This document shows, piece by piece, positions 47,140 to 59,177 of a DNA stretch of 64,000 nt. The stretch covers positions 1,018,572,514 to 1,018,636,513 of the forward strand of contig CM062804.1 of assembly GCA_031772625.1 (NCBI GenBank). Direction: 5' to 3'. This DNA is from Pinus tabuliformis. Taxonomy: Eukaryota; Streptophyta; Pinopsida; Pinales; Pinaceae. A program made the translations under genes and the position numbers. The notes under the pieces are model-generated. The model saw only the letters and a list, made by a program, of their open reading frames with translations. It was not told the DNA's origin and did not search any database. Within the stretch, counting starts at the first letter, position 1. Every line of letters starts with the position of its first letter.

Positions 47140-50100
47140 GACAAAGATTGATGTTATGTTTGACTCAAGACAATAGGCGAATCTCATTGCACCAGAGTTG
47201 GTTAAGAAGTTGGGGTTGAAATTTCGTGACCATCCAAACCCATATCCACTGGGATGGGTAAGTAAGGATGCAAAGTTGAAGGTAACAAAACAATGTAAAA
47301 TTAGAATTTCTATCAGTGTTGATTTTATTGATGAAGTAGATTTGGATGTGGTTTCCCTTGATGTATTTGGAGTCATGTTTGGGATTCCATACATGTACAT
47401 GCATAAATATCACCATTATAAACATGGAAGTCTGGATATCACCATAATAAATATGGAAGTCTGGATATATTCATGAGGAGAACTAACCAGTACCAGCTCA
47501 TCAAGGATGGAAAATGGTTCATCATCAACGTGCACAAAGGAAAGTTGAAAATTTCACTACTAAGTGCCAACCAAGCCAATAAATTGATCAATTCAAACAA
47601 GAAGTATGTTTTATTATTTTTAAGAGAAAGTTAGTAAGAAGAGGAGTCAATAAGAGGCAAGGCATCCCTGGAGGGTTGTACAAAGAAACATAAACAACAA
47701 TTGGAGGATTTTTTACAAGCATACAAGGATGTGTTCCGAGAGCCTAAAGTGTTACCACCTAAGAGATAATTGGAGCACGAGATCCGGCTATTGTTAGACT
47801 CCCCATGCCAAATATTAGGTTGTACAGGCAGTCTGTTATAGAAACAAGTGAGGTGAAGAAATAGTTGCAGCAACTGCTAGAACAGGGTGTCATTTGACTA
47901 AGTACATCACCATGTGGGTCAACCATCATCATTGTTCCAAAGAATATGGCACTTGTCATATGTGTATAGATTACAGGGTGTTGAATAAAATCATGCTCAA
48001 GAATAGGTACCCCATACTTAGGATAAATGATTTGCTAGATCAGTTGCAACAAGCAAAGTATTTCACCAAGATGGACTTGAAGTCTAGATATCACCATGTT
48101 TGAGTCAAAGAAGAAGATATATGGAAGACCGCCTCCGAAACTAGGTAAGGTTTGTATGAGTGGTTAGTTATGCCATTTGTCCTATGTAATGCACTAACTA
48201 CATTTATGAGATTAATGAATGATATAATGCGCCCTTTTATAGATTCATTTTTTATTGTCTATTTGGATTATATACTGGTATATAGTGCTACTTGGGAGGA
48301 TCATATGTCACATTTGACGTAGGTGCTAGAAACATTGGAAAAGCACCAGCTGCTAGAAAATCTCAAGAAGTGTGAGTTTGCACAACAATCTTCAGTGTAT
48401 TTGGGGTATGTGATCGGTGGAGGAGAGTTGAAGATAGATCCTTCCAAGATGGAGACCATAATGAAATGGTTGATGCCTACTAATTTTTCTGAAGTCAAGA
48501 GTTTCATTGGGGCAACACAATACTTGATGAGATTCATAGCCTCATTTTTAGAGGTAGAAGCACCGCTCCATGCCATAACAGTAAGTGGCAAGAGTTTCCA
48601 GTGGGGAAAAGGTAAGCAGAAGGCTTTCAAGGAGCTAAAGAAAAAGATCAGTCAAACATTAGTTCTGGCATTACCAAACTTGCAGTGGCCCTTTGAAGTG
48701 GAGACAGAAGCAAGTGGGTATGTTATGGGAGTTGTCTTGATGTAGGGAGGAAGGCATGTATGCTACCATTCTAAAGTATTTCATGGGGAATTTCTTAACT
48801 ACCCTACCTATGACAAGGAGCTCTATGCCATGGTGCAAGTTGTGAAGAATTGGAAGCACTATTTGATGTGAAAGGAGGCAGTAATCCACATAGGTCACAA
48901 GTTGTTACAGTACTTACAGGACCATAGTAAGCTACAACAGACCAGGCATTACAAATGGATGGGGGTTTTACAGCAGTTTCATTTGGTGATCAAGTATAAG
49001 AAGGGAAGCAAAAACAACTTGGCCAATATGCTTTCAAGGCCACCCATATCAAAGATTACAACTTTGGGGACTCTTATGCACATGGATCCATTCACCCATG
49101 GTGCATACAGAGAGGCATATTCAGAAGATGAGGATTTCAATGAGGTGTATCAATAGTTGTAGAGTTAGATTCATGTGTACGATGGCGACAACACCATTGA
49201 CTACCATCTCCAAGATGGGTTACTCCACTAGATGGATAAGCTATTTGTTCCTAAAAGTGAACGTTTTTAGCTAATTAGAGAGGCTCACACCTCCAATGTT
49301 GTAGGGCACTTTGGTGTAGGGAAGATTGTGGCTAACTTGCAGAGGTATGTGTTTTGGCCCATGATGCAACAACAAGTAGCTAGGTTCATAAGAGGATACA
49401 TTCTTTGTTGTACCAAAAGGCATAGCAACATGAAATAGGGTCTATATCATCCCTTACATGTACCTACTCGTCCTTGGGAAAGCATTTCCATGGAATTTGT
49501 TGGATGTTTACCGACAACCAGGAAGGGACATGACTACATGTTCGTAGTAGTTGATAGGTTCAGTAAGATGTGTGTTCTAGTGCCCTTTAAAAAGACCACC
49601 AGCAGACAAGAAGCAACAAACTAGTTCTTTGGACAGGTTTCAGTGCACTTTGGGATACCAATGAGCATCATTTCATAGAGGGACATAATATTTCTCAGTG
49701 CATTCTAGGCTACATTGTGAGAGAATATGGACACAAATTTGAAGAGATCTACAACATTCCATCCACACACATGTGGGCACACAGAAGTAGTCAATAGGTC
49801 TTTGGTACAGCTTCTGAGGGGATACAACCAAAAGCATCCGAAGACCTGAGATGAAAATTTGGTATATATACAACATTATTATAAAAAACAAGTCCACACT
49901 TCTACAGGAAAGTCCCCATTTTAGACTTTTTTTGGATATTTTCCACCTTCACCTTTGGATATTGCATATGAACAGCAAGGAGGAGTGAGGGAAGATCTTA
50001 CAGGATATGCTTTGATGGATGAAGATTTTACAAAGAAGGTCAGGTAGATCCATCTACAGGTACAAGAAACACTTCAGAAGTCACATGAGAAGTATAAGTC

Positions 50101-50556
50101 CAAGCATAATCAACACAGAACAGAGAAATCAGTCAAGGTGGGAGACAGAGTATGGATACAACTGAAAAGGAGAGGCTGCAAGGGCTTGGTAAGAAAATCA
50201 ACGCTCAAACGTATGGTCCCTTTGAGATACTACAAAAGGTGGATGATAATGCCTATCGACTCAATTTATCACCATATATGCGCATTTACTCAGTTGTGAA
50301 TCTAGAGAATTTGAAACCCTATGAGCCTTCCATGCTAGATTGGGAAGAGGAACAGGTCCTAACTTCTATGGAGGATTTAGCACCAGATGCTCAGGAAAAG
50401 TTGATAGAAGATATAGGTTTACAGAAGAGGTCCAAAACTACAAGACAGGGACATCATGACCTTTGGCAGATAGGGTTGAAGGTACAACTTCCAAGCAAAG
50501 CTAAATGGTACACCAGAGAGAAGGTGGAGGAAACATTTCCTCACCTCATTCAGTAA
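47140..50556 (+). pseudogene. pol region of GYP-E: protease, RT, RNase H, integrase
   Basis: Protease-like text near 47155-47240. RT (about 47894-48760) shows GTCHMCIDYRVLNKIMLKNR, DLLDQL, FTKMDLKSRYH and the core-C box near 48262. RNase H follows (EVETEASGYVMGVVLM; KKGSKNNLANMLSRP at about 49000-49050). Integrase shows the HFGVGK zinc arm, [35 protein letters not shown] and HTEVVNRSL. The C-terminal part (50152-50556) has GPFEIL and MRIYSVVNLENLKPYEP, ending KAKWYTREKVEETFPHLIQ. Tree-level lineage cannot be set by eye. Fossil. Confidence 0.88.
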
Positions 50557-50596
50557 AATATTTTGGGGACAAAAATCCTCCCAAAACGAGGAGGTG

Positions 50597-51507
50597 TGAT
50601 ATGAATTGGATCATTGTATTGTTTTTCATCCATATCAATGCATTTGGAGTGGGAAAAGTGGAGGAATCAGCTCACGGGACTGTTTTTATTGGTGGGACCC
50701 AGTTTGAAGAAACAAGGTCTGAAACTTTTCGAGGTCATTTTGAGGCATCAAATGACATTTTTGGGAGGTAAAACTTTACCCATTTTGTGTGGAATATTTT
50801 CATTCTATTCTACACATATATACCTTTCCAATGGTGCAAGAAGCGTGTCAATCAGAGTCTGTATGAAAAAATTATGCCACTCATAAGTTGACCTTTGTAT
50901 TTTCACACCTATAGTTCGGGAGGACGTTGCGTCAGCCCCCGTTATTTATGGAAAAGGGGCTAGCCACATTTTTTTTATTTAAAATACTCTAGAAGAGTCT
51001 ATATTGTAACTCTAGTTAAGAGTTGATGTAGTCAAAATTAACCACTGGTAGGCTATCAGGTTGTGTTATAACTGGGCCACTAGGAGGAAGATGAATCCCA
51101 TTCTTTCGAGAACATTTTGTTCCATAGTTGAGCAAAGATAGCCAGGAGAGATAGGAGGTAGAGCACATAGAGAGGATTTGTGCACTATAGCATCCCACAC
51201 GGACATTACTTCTTTGTATCTGCAGTGATATTTCCATAGGGAGAAAGAGAGCGAAGTGACCTCACCTTCCAGCTGGGTTTTCTTCCGAAAGGGTTTCCCA
51301 GAGAGCATATCTTGTGTCTTATGTGTGTGTGAGCTTATTTTTTCGTTCTCTAATTTTCTGGATTTTTTCCATTCACATGCATGCAATAATTACATTAAAA
51401 TCTACATATCTAACATTTTAATAAAATTGTAATAATGTATAGTTTTCATAGTTTTAATATAATATTATTAGATTTGTTGTGACGAATTGTCTAGTGGAAT
51501 ATCCACA
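50597..51507 (+). repeat. Right LTR of GYP-E
   Basis: Preceded by the purine tract AAAACGAGGAGGTG. Ends AATATCCACA, followed by GAATA. Confidence 0.88.
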
Positions 51508-53274
51508 GAATAATACAAATCAGAAAATTTATTTTCTTTGCAGAAGGTGTTTGATAGCATGGACCAACCACAAAATGACAAATGACATAATCTAACTAGA
51601 TGAACCAAACAACACGGATCATATGTGGAGACATAGGGGTGGGATGATGTCATCATGATGTCAGTGTCTTAAAGTCCCGAGACATGTAGCACTCTAGGAC
51701 AATGACATGTGGCATGTTTATTTAGAATTTTTGGTTGGTAAAGTGGGCCTAAAGTAGGTGACACATGGAAAATAAGTACAAGTTGCAGATAGGTCAGCAA
51801 GAGTGGTCATACACGTAATCCCATTGATTTTAGACTGAGCAACAGGACAACATGGCATCACATTAGCATATACATGTATACCCAAAAGTTTTTTTATTGG
51901 TTCGTGTGTGCAGTGGGAGGTCGCACATGGACACATCACCATAGTGATTTAACCTCGACAGGATCTGAAGGAGATGCAAGTTATATTTTTGGGGTGACAT
52001 GACACCAGGACAAGGTAGCATGTAAGCTAGCACATGAATTCAAGTGACGGACCAACCAGAAGGTTGGACCACCATTACACATCAACTTGGCAGTCGGGTC
52101 TTAAGGATTATCGAATGTGCTCCATTGTAAAAAGGGTGAGGGATAAATTGCTCCTACAAGACTTAGTCATATGCATAGTGTAAAGTGATCAAGGGTGCAG
52201 GAATAATTTTAATTGTCATGATTGGGTCGACAACTTTGGCACTTGTGTGCCATATTTGGTGGAAAATGCCTTTGGGTGATAGGACTTGAACAAGTCAGTA
52301 GTTATACTTGGAGGAGTATGCTTTAACTAGCAGTGTACTAAATTTGGACAACCTGCATGAATGAGTTTGAAGAATTTTTGGCACAAGGTGGCATATTTAG
52401 AATTGCAGGTAGAGTCACAGCTAAGCCATGTAAAAATTACAAAATTGAAGAAATTAATAGTTTCTCATAATTTCTCCTCAAGAAAATAGATTAGAGACTA
52501 AACACTACCATACCACATCAAGAAGGCTTAACAGAAATTGAAAAACATAAATATAATGAGATCAAAACCTTTGTTAAGTGTAAATTAAGAGTTGAACTTA
52601 ACTAAAGTTGTAAATATAAAAATATTAGCCCGTATTCTTTATAAGTAGAAATTGAATTAGCAAGAAGGTTGTTGGTTTTGGTTAAATGATGAAAGATCAT
52701 AGATTGTTGAAGGTGATTTTTTGGCGACTGGGTGTCTGATTAAGGAGAGATTTATTTTTTTTATGAAAAAGAGTGGCCTTCATGATTTGATTTTGAAAAA
52801 GTGATGAAATATGAATCAAGGAGGTCAAGCAAGTGACAACTTGCAAATCAAGGGCAGAAGATCCTTTTAGTGGTTGTTGATAAACTTAGGGGTAATAACT
52901 CCTTTTAGTGATAGCTTAGTAAACTCATGTGTTGTAGCTCCTTTCAGTAGCAACAAATAAACTAGGGAGTAGTAGCCTCCTTCATGTTGCAGGCTAAGAA
53001 ACTAATAGATTGATGGTTGTAGCTCTCAAGTAGGTTGAAGCCTACCCATTGATGTAACAATAGGTTGAAGCTTGCCCATGTAAATGCAATTGAGAAAAAG
53101 ATTGAACTATTTATGTGTTGCATGTATGCTTCTTGTGTTGATGCTTACTTAAATTGTTGTGAAATTTTTTTTTGGTGTTTTAGTATTCTTTATTTTTTGA
53201 AAGAAAGTTTAAAATTCTCATAATATAGATTTACAACCCCACCCCCCGCCTCAATATTGTCTTGGTTTCTAACG

Positions 53275-53560
53275 AACTTGGGTCAAAGTGGGGATAAAAC
53301 AATCATTTTTCTTCATCAATGTGTAAATCATGGTTATGTTCATGTTTTTTTTATAGCTAAGAGGATTTTGAAATCAATATAAAATTTGAGAAAATTTTGA
53401 ATTAAAATATACTCATCCATAACTTGGGTTAAATTAGGACAAATCAATATTTTTTCTTGTGGCTTGCATAAATCATGGTAATGTTCATGCTTTTAACATA
53501 TAAAATAGGACTTTGAAAGTAGCTTAAAATTTGAGAAGATTTTGAATCATGTTATAATCG
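53275..53560. repeat. Two-copy tandem repeat of about 146 bp
   Basis: AACTTGGGT-AAA starts at 53275 and 53421; shared text includes TAAATCATGG-TATGTTCATG and AAAATTTGAGAA-ATTTTGAAT. Diverged, so old. Non-coding. Confidence 0.7.
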
Positions 53561-54049
53561 TGAATTTTTGTACATGAAGAAAGGGACATTTTATATTGTT
53601 GCATGGCCATACTTCATCTATACCATAAACACAGATTACTTAATCTATGAAAACACAATTTTGCGGAATTATGGGAGAATTTTTTCCATAATACTTAAAA
53701 CTAGTTTATATATTACAATATATATCAAGGATGTTTTTTACAAATGGAGAAAGGTGATCTATTATAGCAAGGATATTTTTGTACAAAAGGAGAAAGGTGA
53801 TTTATTACCATTTAATATAGGTGTATTTTAAAAAAGATGTGTAATTTTGCAAAGGGAAAAAGATAGATTAGGCACTATATCGCACTTTAATGTTTCATTT
53901 TATAGGGGCATCAAGTGCACTACGTAAACAATTTAATAGAAACAAATTTAGATATTTACTTAGAACTCGACTTTGAGGGGAAAAAGATACCTTATATTTT
54001 TCCTTAATGGATATTATTTTGGATTGGGGTTAGGAGATACCTCTAGATA
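53561..54049. other. AT-rich spacer, no gene seen
   Basis: Contains a short repeated word GGAGAAAGGTGAT-TATTA (about 53744 and 53790). It may include the decayed 5' end of the LINE that follows. No domain is recognised. Confidence 0.4.
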
Positions 54050-57000
54050 TAAGGGTAAAGGAAGGGAAGGAAATATTCTATTAAAAAGCACAAACTAGAG
54101 TTGCTTCAGATGTTGTTGTTGGAAAACATATGATAATTGGTGGGTTCTAAGAATGATCAACACCCTAATTTGGATGCCTAAGTGATTTGTATTTATTTTA
54201 ATTGAAGGTGTTGGCTAGGTTCATTTAAGGATTGGCCTTAAGGAGGTTTGTGGAGAAGAATAAATCAAATGTGTTGTTCTTGTTGGAAACTTTTGGTGAA
54301 GTGGGAGTTATATAGTGGGTTTTAGGAGATATTTTGGAAGGTTAAAATTTTTTGTCTTTAGATATTTTTGGGAGATGAACGAGACATGTGATAGGGTGGA
54401 ACAATATGACTATGATGTATTATAATAGTTGGTGTGCTGACTAAAAAATAGGGGTGATACTTCTTTTCTAATAGATTGTAAAGGATATTTTTTTCATAAA
54501 CATCTATGAGCCTTGCACTTAGAATTGAGTGGTTTTTTGGTGTAAACTTTTTAGGAAATATTTTATGTCTTCCAAAGCTCTTATTTTGGTAGGATATTTG
54601 AGTTTATCCATAGCAAAATTAGAGGCATGCAATCCTATCATAGACATATAGTTTTGCATATTATTTCATTCATAAATTACTTGAAGGTGGGTTGATTGAA
54701 ATATAACCAATTAAACTAAGATGACCTAGAGAAATGAGCAAGTGAGGGAAGATAGAGTGGAAAAATTATTAGATTAATTCTTAGTATATGAAGAGATGTT
54801 GGAAGACTCTCTAAGGTTTCAATTGTGGGTCAGCTCTAGAGGTGAACCAAATTATTTCTAATTATTTTGGTGGTGGTATAAGGAGGGAACAAACATCCAA
54901 GGCCATTTAAATTTAACGCATAATGGCTAAAGCAGGAGAAGTTTATCAATAAAGATAAGAGAATTTTGAGACTATATGATGAGATGGTGGTGGAATCATA
55001 ATAGTTTGAACAAAATTTGAGAAGAATTAAGCAGGAATTCATGGGTTAGGCTTATGTTACAATAACAAAAGAGAGAGATGAATAGAATTTATTATAAGTG
55101 GAAGAATCATTGGCTAGAAGATATTAATTAGATGGAGTGGGATTCTTGTCGAAGGAAACTAAAATAGAAATTTTGAATTTGGAAAAAATGAGGAGTAAAT
55201 TATTAGAGGAGAGGTTTGTTGCTTGGGGTTTAAAAGATAGGGTGCTTTGTTTGGAGAAAGGTGTTATCACAACAGAACCATGGTAGGCCCATAATCTGGA
55301 GTTATGATCTTAGCTTCAGAGGTCTGGTTCAAGAGGAAAGATTAGGATCAAGTTGAAATCAATGTCAAAGGGGGAGCTTATTGGATTTGTAGTGTTTCAA
55401 TTTATGTCAACCAATCCTCAACAGTAATTTACTTGTAATCATGGTTTATATGCCTTTTATTGGTCTAATGTATGGCCTTCTATGAGTGTTACAGTGTCTC
55501 AAGCTTGTATGTTAATGTACTGAATCTAAGTTGTAGATTAGGTTGATAAAGGGATGCTTGGAAGAGGTAATGTAGGTGAGTAGGATGTCAGAGAGCATTA
55601 TAAATAGGTAAGAGCCTTTGTAGGGTGTGTTATAAATAACTTCCCGAATTTAGAAGGTGTGCTACACCCTATAGGTGTAGTTTCCAAAATTGTGTGTGCA
55701 CTCTAGTCAACTCCAAGGGAATTTACTATAGTATTTTCATTTGGTATTCGATCAAAAAGTTCAAGGAAGGTTTCTTTTCTTCTAGAAGATGATCAAAGTT
55801 GAAAACTTAAGGAGAAACATTACTTATAAGAGAATGATTTGAGGATTTGTGGTTTATAGTATTGTGATGTTGAGCAAGTGTGTTAGAAGAGAAGAGTGTG
55901 CAAGCTGTGAGGAGCATTACGTAAAAGATTTGAAGTAATTTGTAGAAGTTGGAGAATCTAGCAGAAGCATGTTTCAACCAACATCTTGAGCAAAAAACGA
56001 TGACATGGAGAAAAGGGAGTATTGAAGATATGTCTAGTGTATTTTTTTTTATCGTTGATGTATTTATCAAATTATCATATGCAGTGTTTGTTTTGATTAG
56101 GTTTATCATTTTGTAGAGAAAATGTGTTGTATTTGAGTTGTGTAGTTATCCTTGGATCTTAGTTTGAAAATTAATGAAAGCATGGCTCTAAGATTTTGAG
56201 GAGGTTGGGGCCTTAGTTTAATAGTGCATGAACAAGAAAGGGGTGATTTCTCATTATTGGGGGTGGCCAAAAAAATGATATCTTGGGAGTGGTATCTCCA
56301 TCCAGTGGTGGTTCGGTGAGGCTTATTGGGAGTAGTGGCTCCTAGAAGCTGGTGGCCTATAAAGTCATGTGAGTAGAGAATTCCTAGCTGGAGGTGGCCA
56401 GTAATACTATTAAAGGGATAGTGGCTCATAGTTTGTGGAGGCTAGATAAAATATGTTAAATATTTTATTAATGTAATAATAAGAGAACAAGAAGTAGCAC
56501 AGTAGTAGCAGGTGGTTTTTGTCCCTTCAGGGTTTCCACCAGAAATCATTGGTGTCTTCTGTGTGTGATTGTTTTTGTAGATTATGTGTTGTGTTATGAT
56601 GCTCTAATCCCTCCTTATGTGTTTCAGATTGTACATTCTTAAAGTATTTATTAATTAGTGAAAATTTTAGAAGTCTCATCACTATTGATTCACCTTCCCC
56701 CCCTCTTAGTAGTGATCTACATTTACAGAAAAAGGTGATGAGAAGTCTAAGATTTTTCATTAGTTGAGAAATGAAAGGAGAAATACTAATATTGTTTGGA
56801 AGATTTTGAAGCTAATTGGGGGGGAGTTGAGAAAATTTAATAGATAGTGGCTACAGGGTGGAACATATTCAAAATATTTTCAAGATTTAGGAGAGGGTTT
56901 CAATTATTGAGGTTATTAGAGTGACACAAGTGCCCCCTAGTTTTCCTCAGAAGAATATAATATATCATTGATGGTTGAGGTATCTCTAGAGGAATTGTAA

Positions 57001-58153
57001 GGCATTCCTTATAGTCTTCGGAAGGATAAAAGTATAGGTCTAGATGGACAGATTGAGGAATATTTTTAGGATTCTCAAAATTATTAGAAAGTGATTTTCT
57101 TCAAGTGCTAGAGGATACAAGGTTATCTGGAGGAATGTTAGCAACTTTTAATACAAATTTTTTGGCTCTTATTTCAAAATTGGATAATCCATCCTCCCTT
57201 GATGACTTTTGTATAATATATTTATGCAACTATATTTATAAGATAGTGGTATAGATCATTGTAAACAAGGTTAAAAAAAACCGTCAAAGACAATTTTGGG
57301 GAAGTAGTTTGGTTTCTTAGCTAGTCAAGAGATTCATGAGGCTATTAGGGTTGCTTAGGAGGGAACTCAAGAAATTAAATTAAGGAATTTAAAGATGATG
57401 GTGATAAAAATGGATTTATTATAAAATATTATGACAGGGCCAATAATCTTTACCTAATATTATTGATGGCACACCTAGGATTTGAGGGACCTTTTATTAT
57501 CTAAGTAATGAGTTGTGTAACAACAACATTTTTCTCATTTCTTATCAATGGTGTTGCTTCAGGTTTTTTAAAGTATGAAGAGGACTTAGAAAATAATTCC
57601 CCTCATCACGTCTCTTGTTCCTTATAGTGTTCAAGGGGATCAATAGATTGTTATTGGAGGAAAAGAGAACAAGGGCCTTCAAAGGAGTTTTTATGGGTTT
57701 GAATTTATATATGTCAAATATTTTAATTGTATGTGATTACTATTATTTTATCATGGTAGTATCAGGAACTAACCAAGTTGTGTGACATTATATATTTGTA
57801 TTGCAATGTAACTTTGATGGTGGTTAACATATGTAAATATTCAAATTCCTTTTCAAGGTTGGAGGAGGAGGAGGAACAATTGTTTTCTCTGTCTCTTTTC
57901 CCTTATTTGAGAGTGGATTCAGAATATGGGATGGAATATTTAGGGTATTTCATAAAATCAAATAACTACTTGAAGCAAGGCTATAATTGGCTTGTAGACA
58001 AATTGGAAAAATCACTAGCATATTGGAGTTAAAACTACCTATCATGCAAAGGAAGACTTGTTCTTGTAAAAGTAATTCTCGAGGAAATTCCCATCTACTG
58101 GGTGTCTATGTCATAGATTCCTAAAGGGATTCTTGAAAATATTAGAAGGTGTT
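54050..58153 (+). mobile_element. Decayed L1-type LINE
   Basis: Signals appear in L1 order on the plus strand. An apurinic endonuclease-like part (about 54200-54900) contains RIGLKE and later PFKFNA-WLKQEKFI. Then QEERL...KSMSKG at 55330-55370 continues after insert F as GDEKSKIFH (56736 on), matching the L1 box 'KEGD.N.KFFH'. RT text follows: LRKDKSIGLDG (about 57020), a degenerate FRPISLCN-like part, INGVASGFFK (57550). The FADD catalytic box position reads VCDY (about 57730). The C-terminal box YLGYFIKSNNY...NWLVDKLEKSLAYW is at 57930-58025, then GRLVLVKVILEEIPIYW. Many stops and frame changes; not functional. ORF1 is not recognised, and the right end is cut off by GYP-G. Confidence 0.8.
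55372..56730 (+). mobile_element. LTR-like insertion splitting the LINE
   Basis: A 1.36-kb block between LINE halves; LINE text continues across it without gap, and AAAGG stands at both edges (55367-55371 and 56731-56735), a possible 5-bp target duplication. It has TATAAATA boxes near 55600 and 55630, a C-rich right end (CCTTCCCCCCCTCTTAGTAG) like SIRE-type LTR ends, and TTGGTATTCGATC at about 55740. It lacks clean TG...CA ends. Best reading: an old solo LTR of a Copia element. No ORF is supported. Confidence 0.55.
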
Positions 58154-59142
58154 TGTTGGCTTGATGGGCCCTGACCTAGGTTTAGCATTAGTCAGCCAAG
58201 CAAATCCCTACCATATTGGCCCTTTTGGCATCAGTTCGCGGAGCGCAGACCGAAGTCTCACCCGAAGCAGTATGGGGGGATGCAGGAACCAAGTTTCCGC
58301 ACCCTGAGATGGTCGTGATGTCGAATTTATACCTTATTCCCTTACTTCATGCAGATCGATAAGTCGTTAGGGCTTATTGATGTAATTTCTCTCCCATCTT
58401 TCAGGGCCTTCGTGAAGATACTTGATTGTCCTTCACGCAACCCTAAATGATGATTCAGGCACTTATGTGCCTTTGTAAATATGTTACTGTATAAGTTCTT
58501 GAATTATCTCAAGTATTTACCAACTTTATCATACAATTAATATTGTCTTCGCGTAAACATATATTCTTACTTGTGTTCAAATAACAGATAGAAACAGATA
58601 TATTCGCACATCAAATTAGCATTATAATGTAAACCCAGAACTTAACATAATATAATTGCATGCAATAACCAGAGGTAAAATACATAGTAATTTTAGAATA
58701 CTCCTCTTTATTGATGATTCAGGTTTCCAATATAGACTCGATCCACCCTACACACAGAGCTGCAGGGGTCCGCGCACTTAGTAGTGGACTTCTACCCTAG
58801 CCTCTACGCACTCATATGCAGAGCCTCTTCCTACGCTAAGACTCTGGCTCTTCACTTGTCATAGATTCATCAATGACTCCAACTTACTTTCAACTACTAA
58901 ATGACTCTTCTAATGCTTCTTTTTATACAATCTCATGGTCCATAGACCATGGGTAGATCCTCTACATCCGACATCAGTTTTACAAAAGTAGGGCAAAAAA
59001 CCCTTAGTGACTCTTTACATCTTCACGCTCTGCGACCACAAAATGCGGAGACTTTACATTCGTTATACAAAATTTGGGCTTTCTGCCCCAAAACTTAGGC
59101 TTTTAGCCCAAAAATGGCTCTTAGGGGAACTCGTTCCCAACA
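58154..59142 (-). repeat. 3' LTR of GYP-G
   Basis: Right boundary from plus-strand CCCAACA (TGTTGGGAACG on the minus strand) next to the polypurine tract. The left boundary at TGTTGGCTTGATGGGC is inferred from the TGTTGG...CCAACA symmetry and from the end of LINE text. No second copy is in the window, so it is provisional. Confidence 0.6.
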
Positions 59143-59150
59143 GGCCCCTA
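59143..59150 (-). other. Polypurine tract of GYP-G
   Basis: Plus-strand GGCCCCTA, that is TAGGGGCC on the minus strand, directly before the LTR start. Confidence 0.6.
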
Positions 59151-59177
59151 ACACAAACATGGTGACTCGCCCTCGAT

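Larger units (their letters stand above)
44944..51507 (+). mobile_element. GYP-E, complete-looking but decayed Ty3/Gypsy element
   Basis: LTRs of about 910 bp (44944-45857 and 50597-51507) begin TGATATGAAT and end near AATATCCA. GAAAA on the left and GAATA on the right fit a 5-bp target duplication with one change. Inside, in Ty3/Gypsy order, are gag with zinc knuckle, protease, RT, RNase H and integrase with a long C-terminal part, then a GAGGAGG tract. LTRs differ by about 15% by eye, so it is old, and COP-C that hosts it is older still. Many breaks are present. Confidence 0.9.
44294..53274 (+). repeat. Right LTR of COP-C, carrying GYP-E
   Basis: LTR begins TGTTAGACATATG and ends TTTCTAAC, matching the TGTTAG...CTAACA type. 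Leaving out GYP-E it is about 2.4 kb; the last 490 bp (52783-53274) match the left LTR. The flanks of GYP-E (44294-44943 and 51508-52782) carry only short open frames, which I take as non-coding LTR. Confidence 0.65.
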
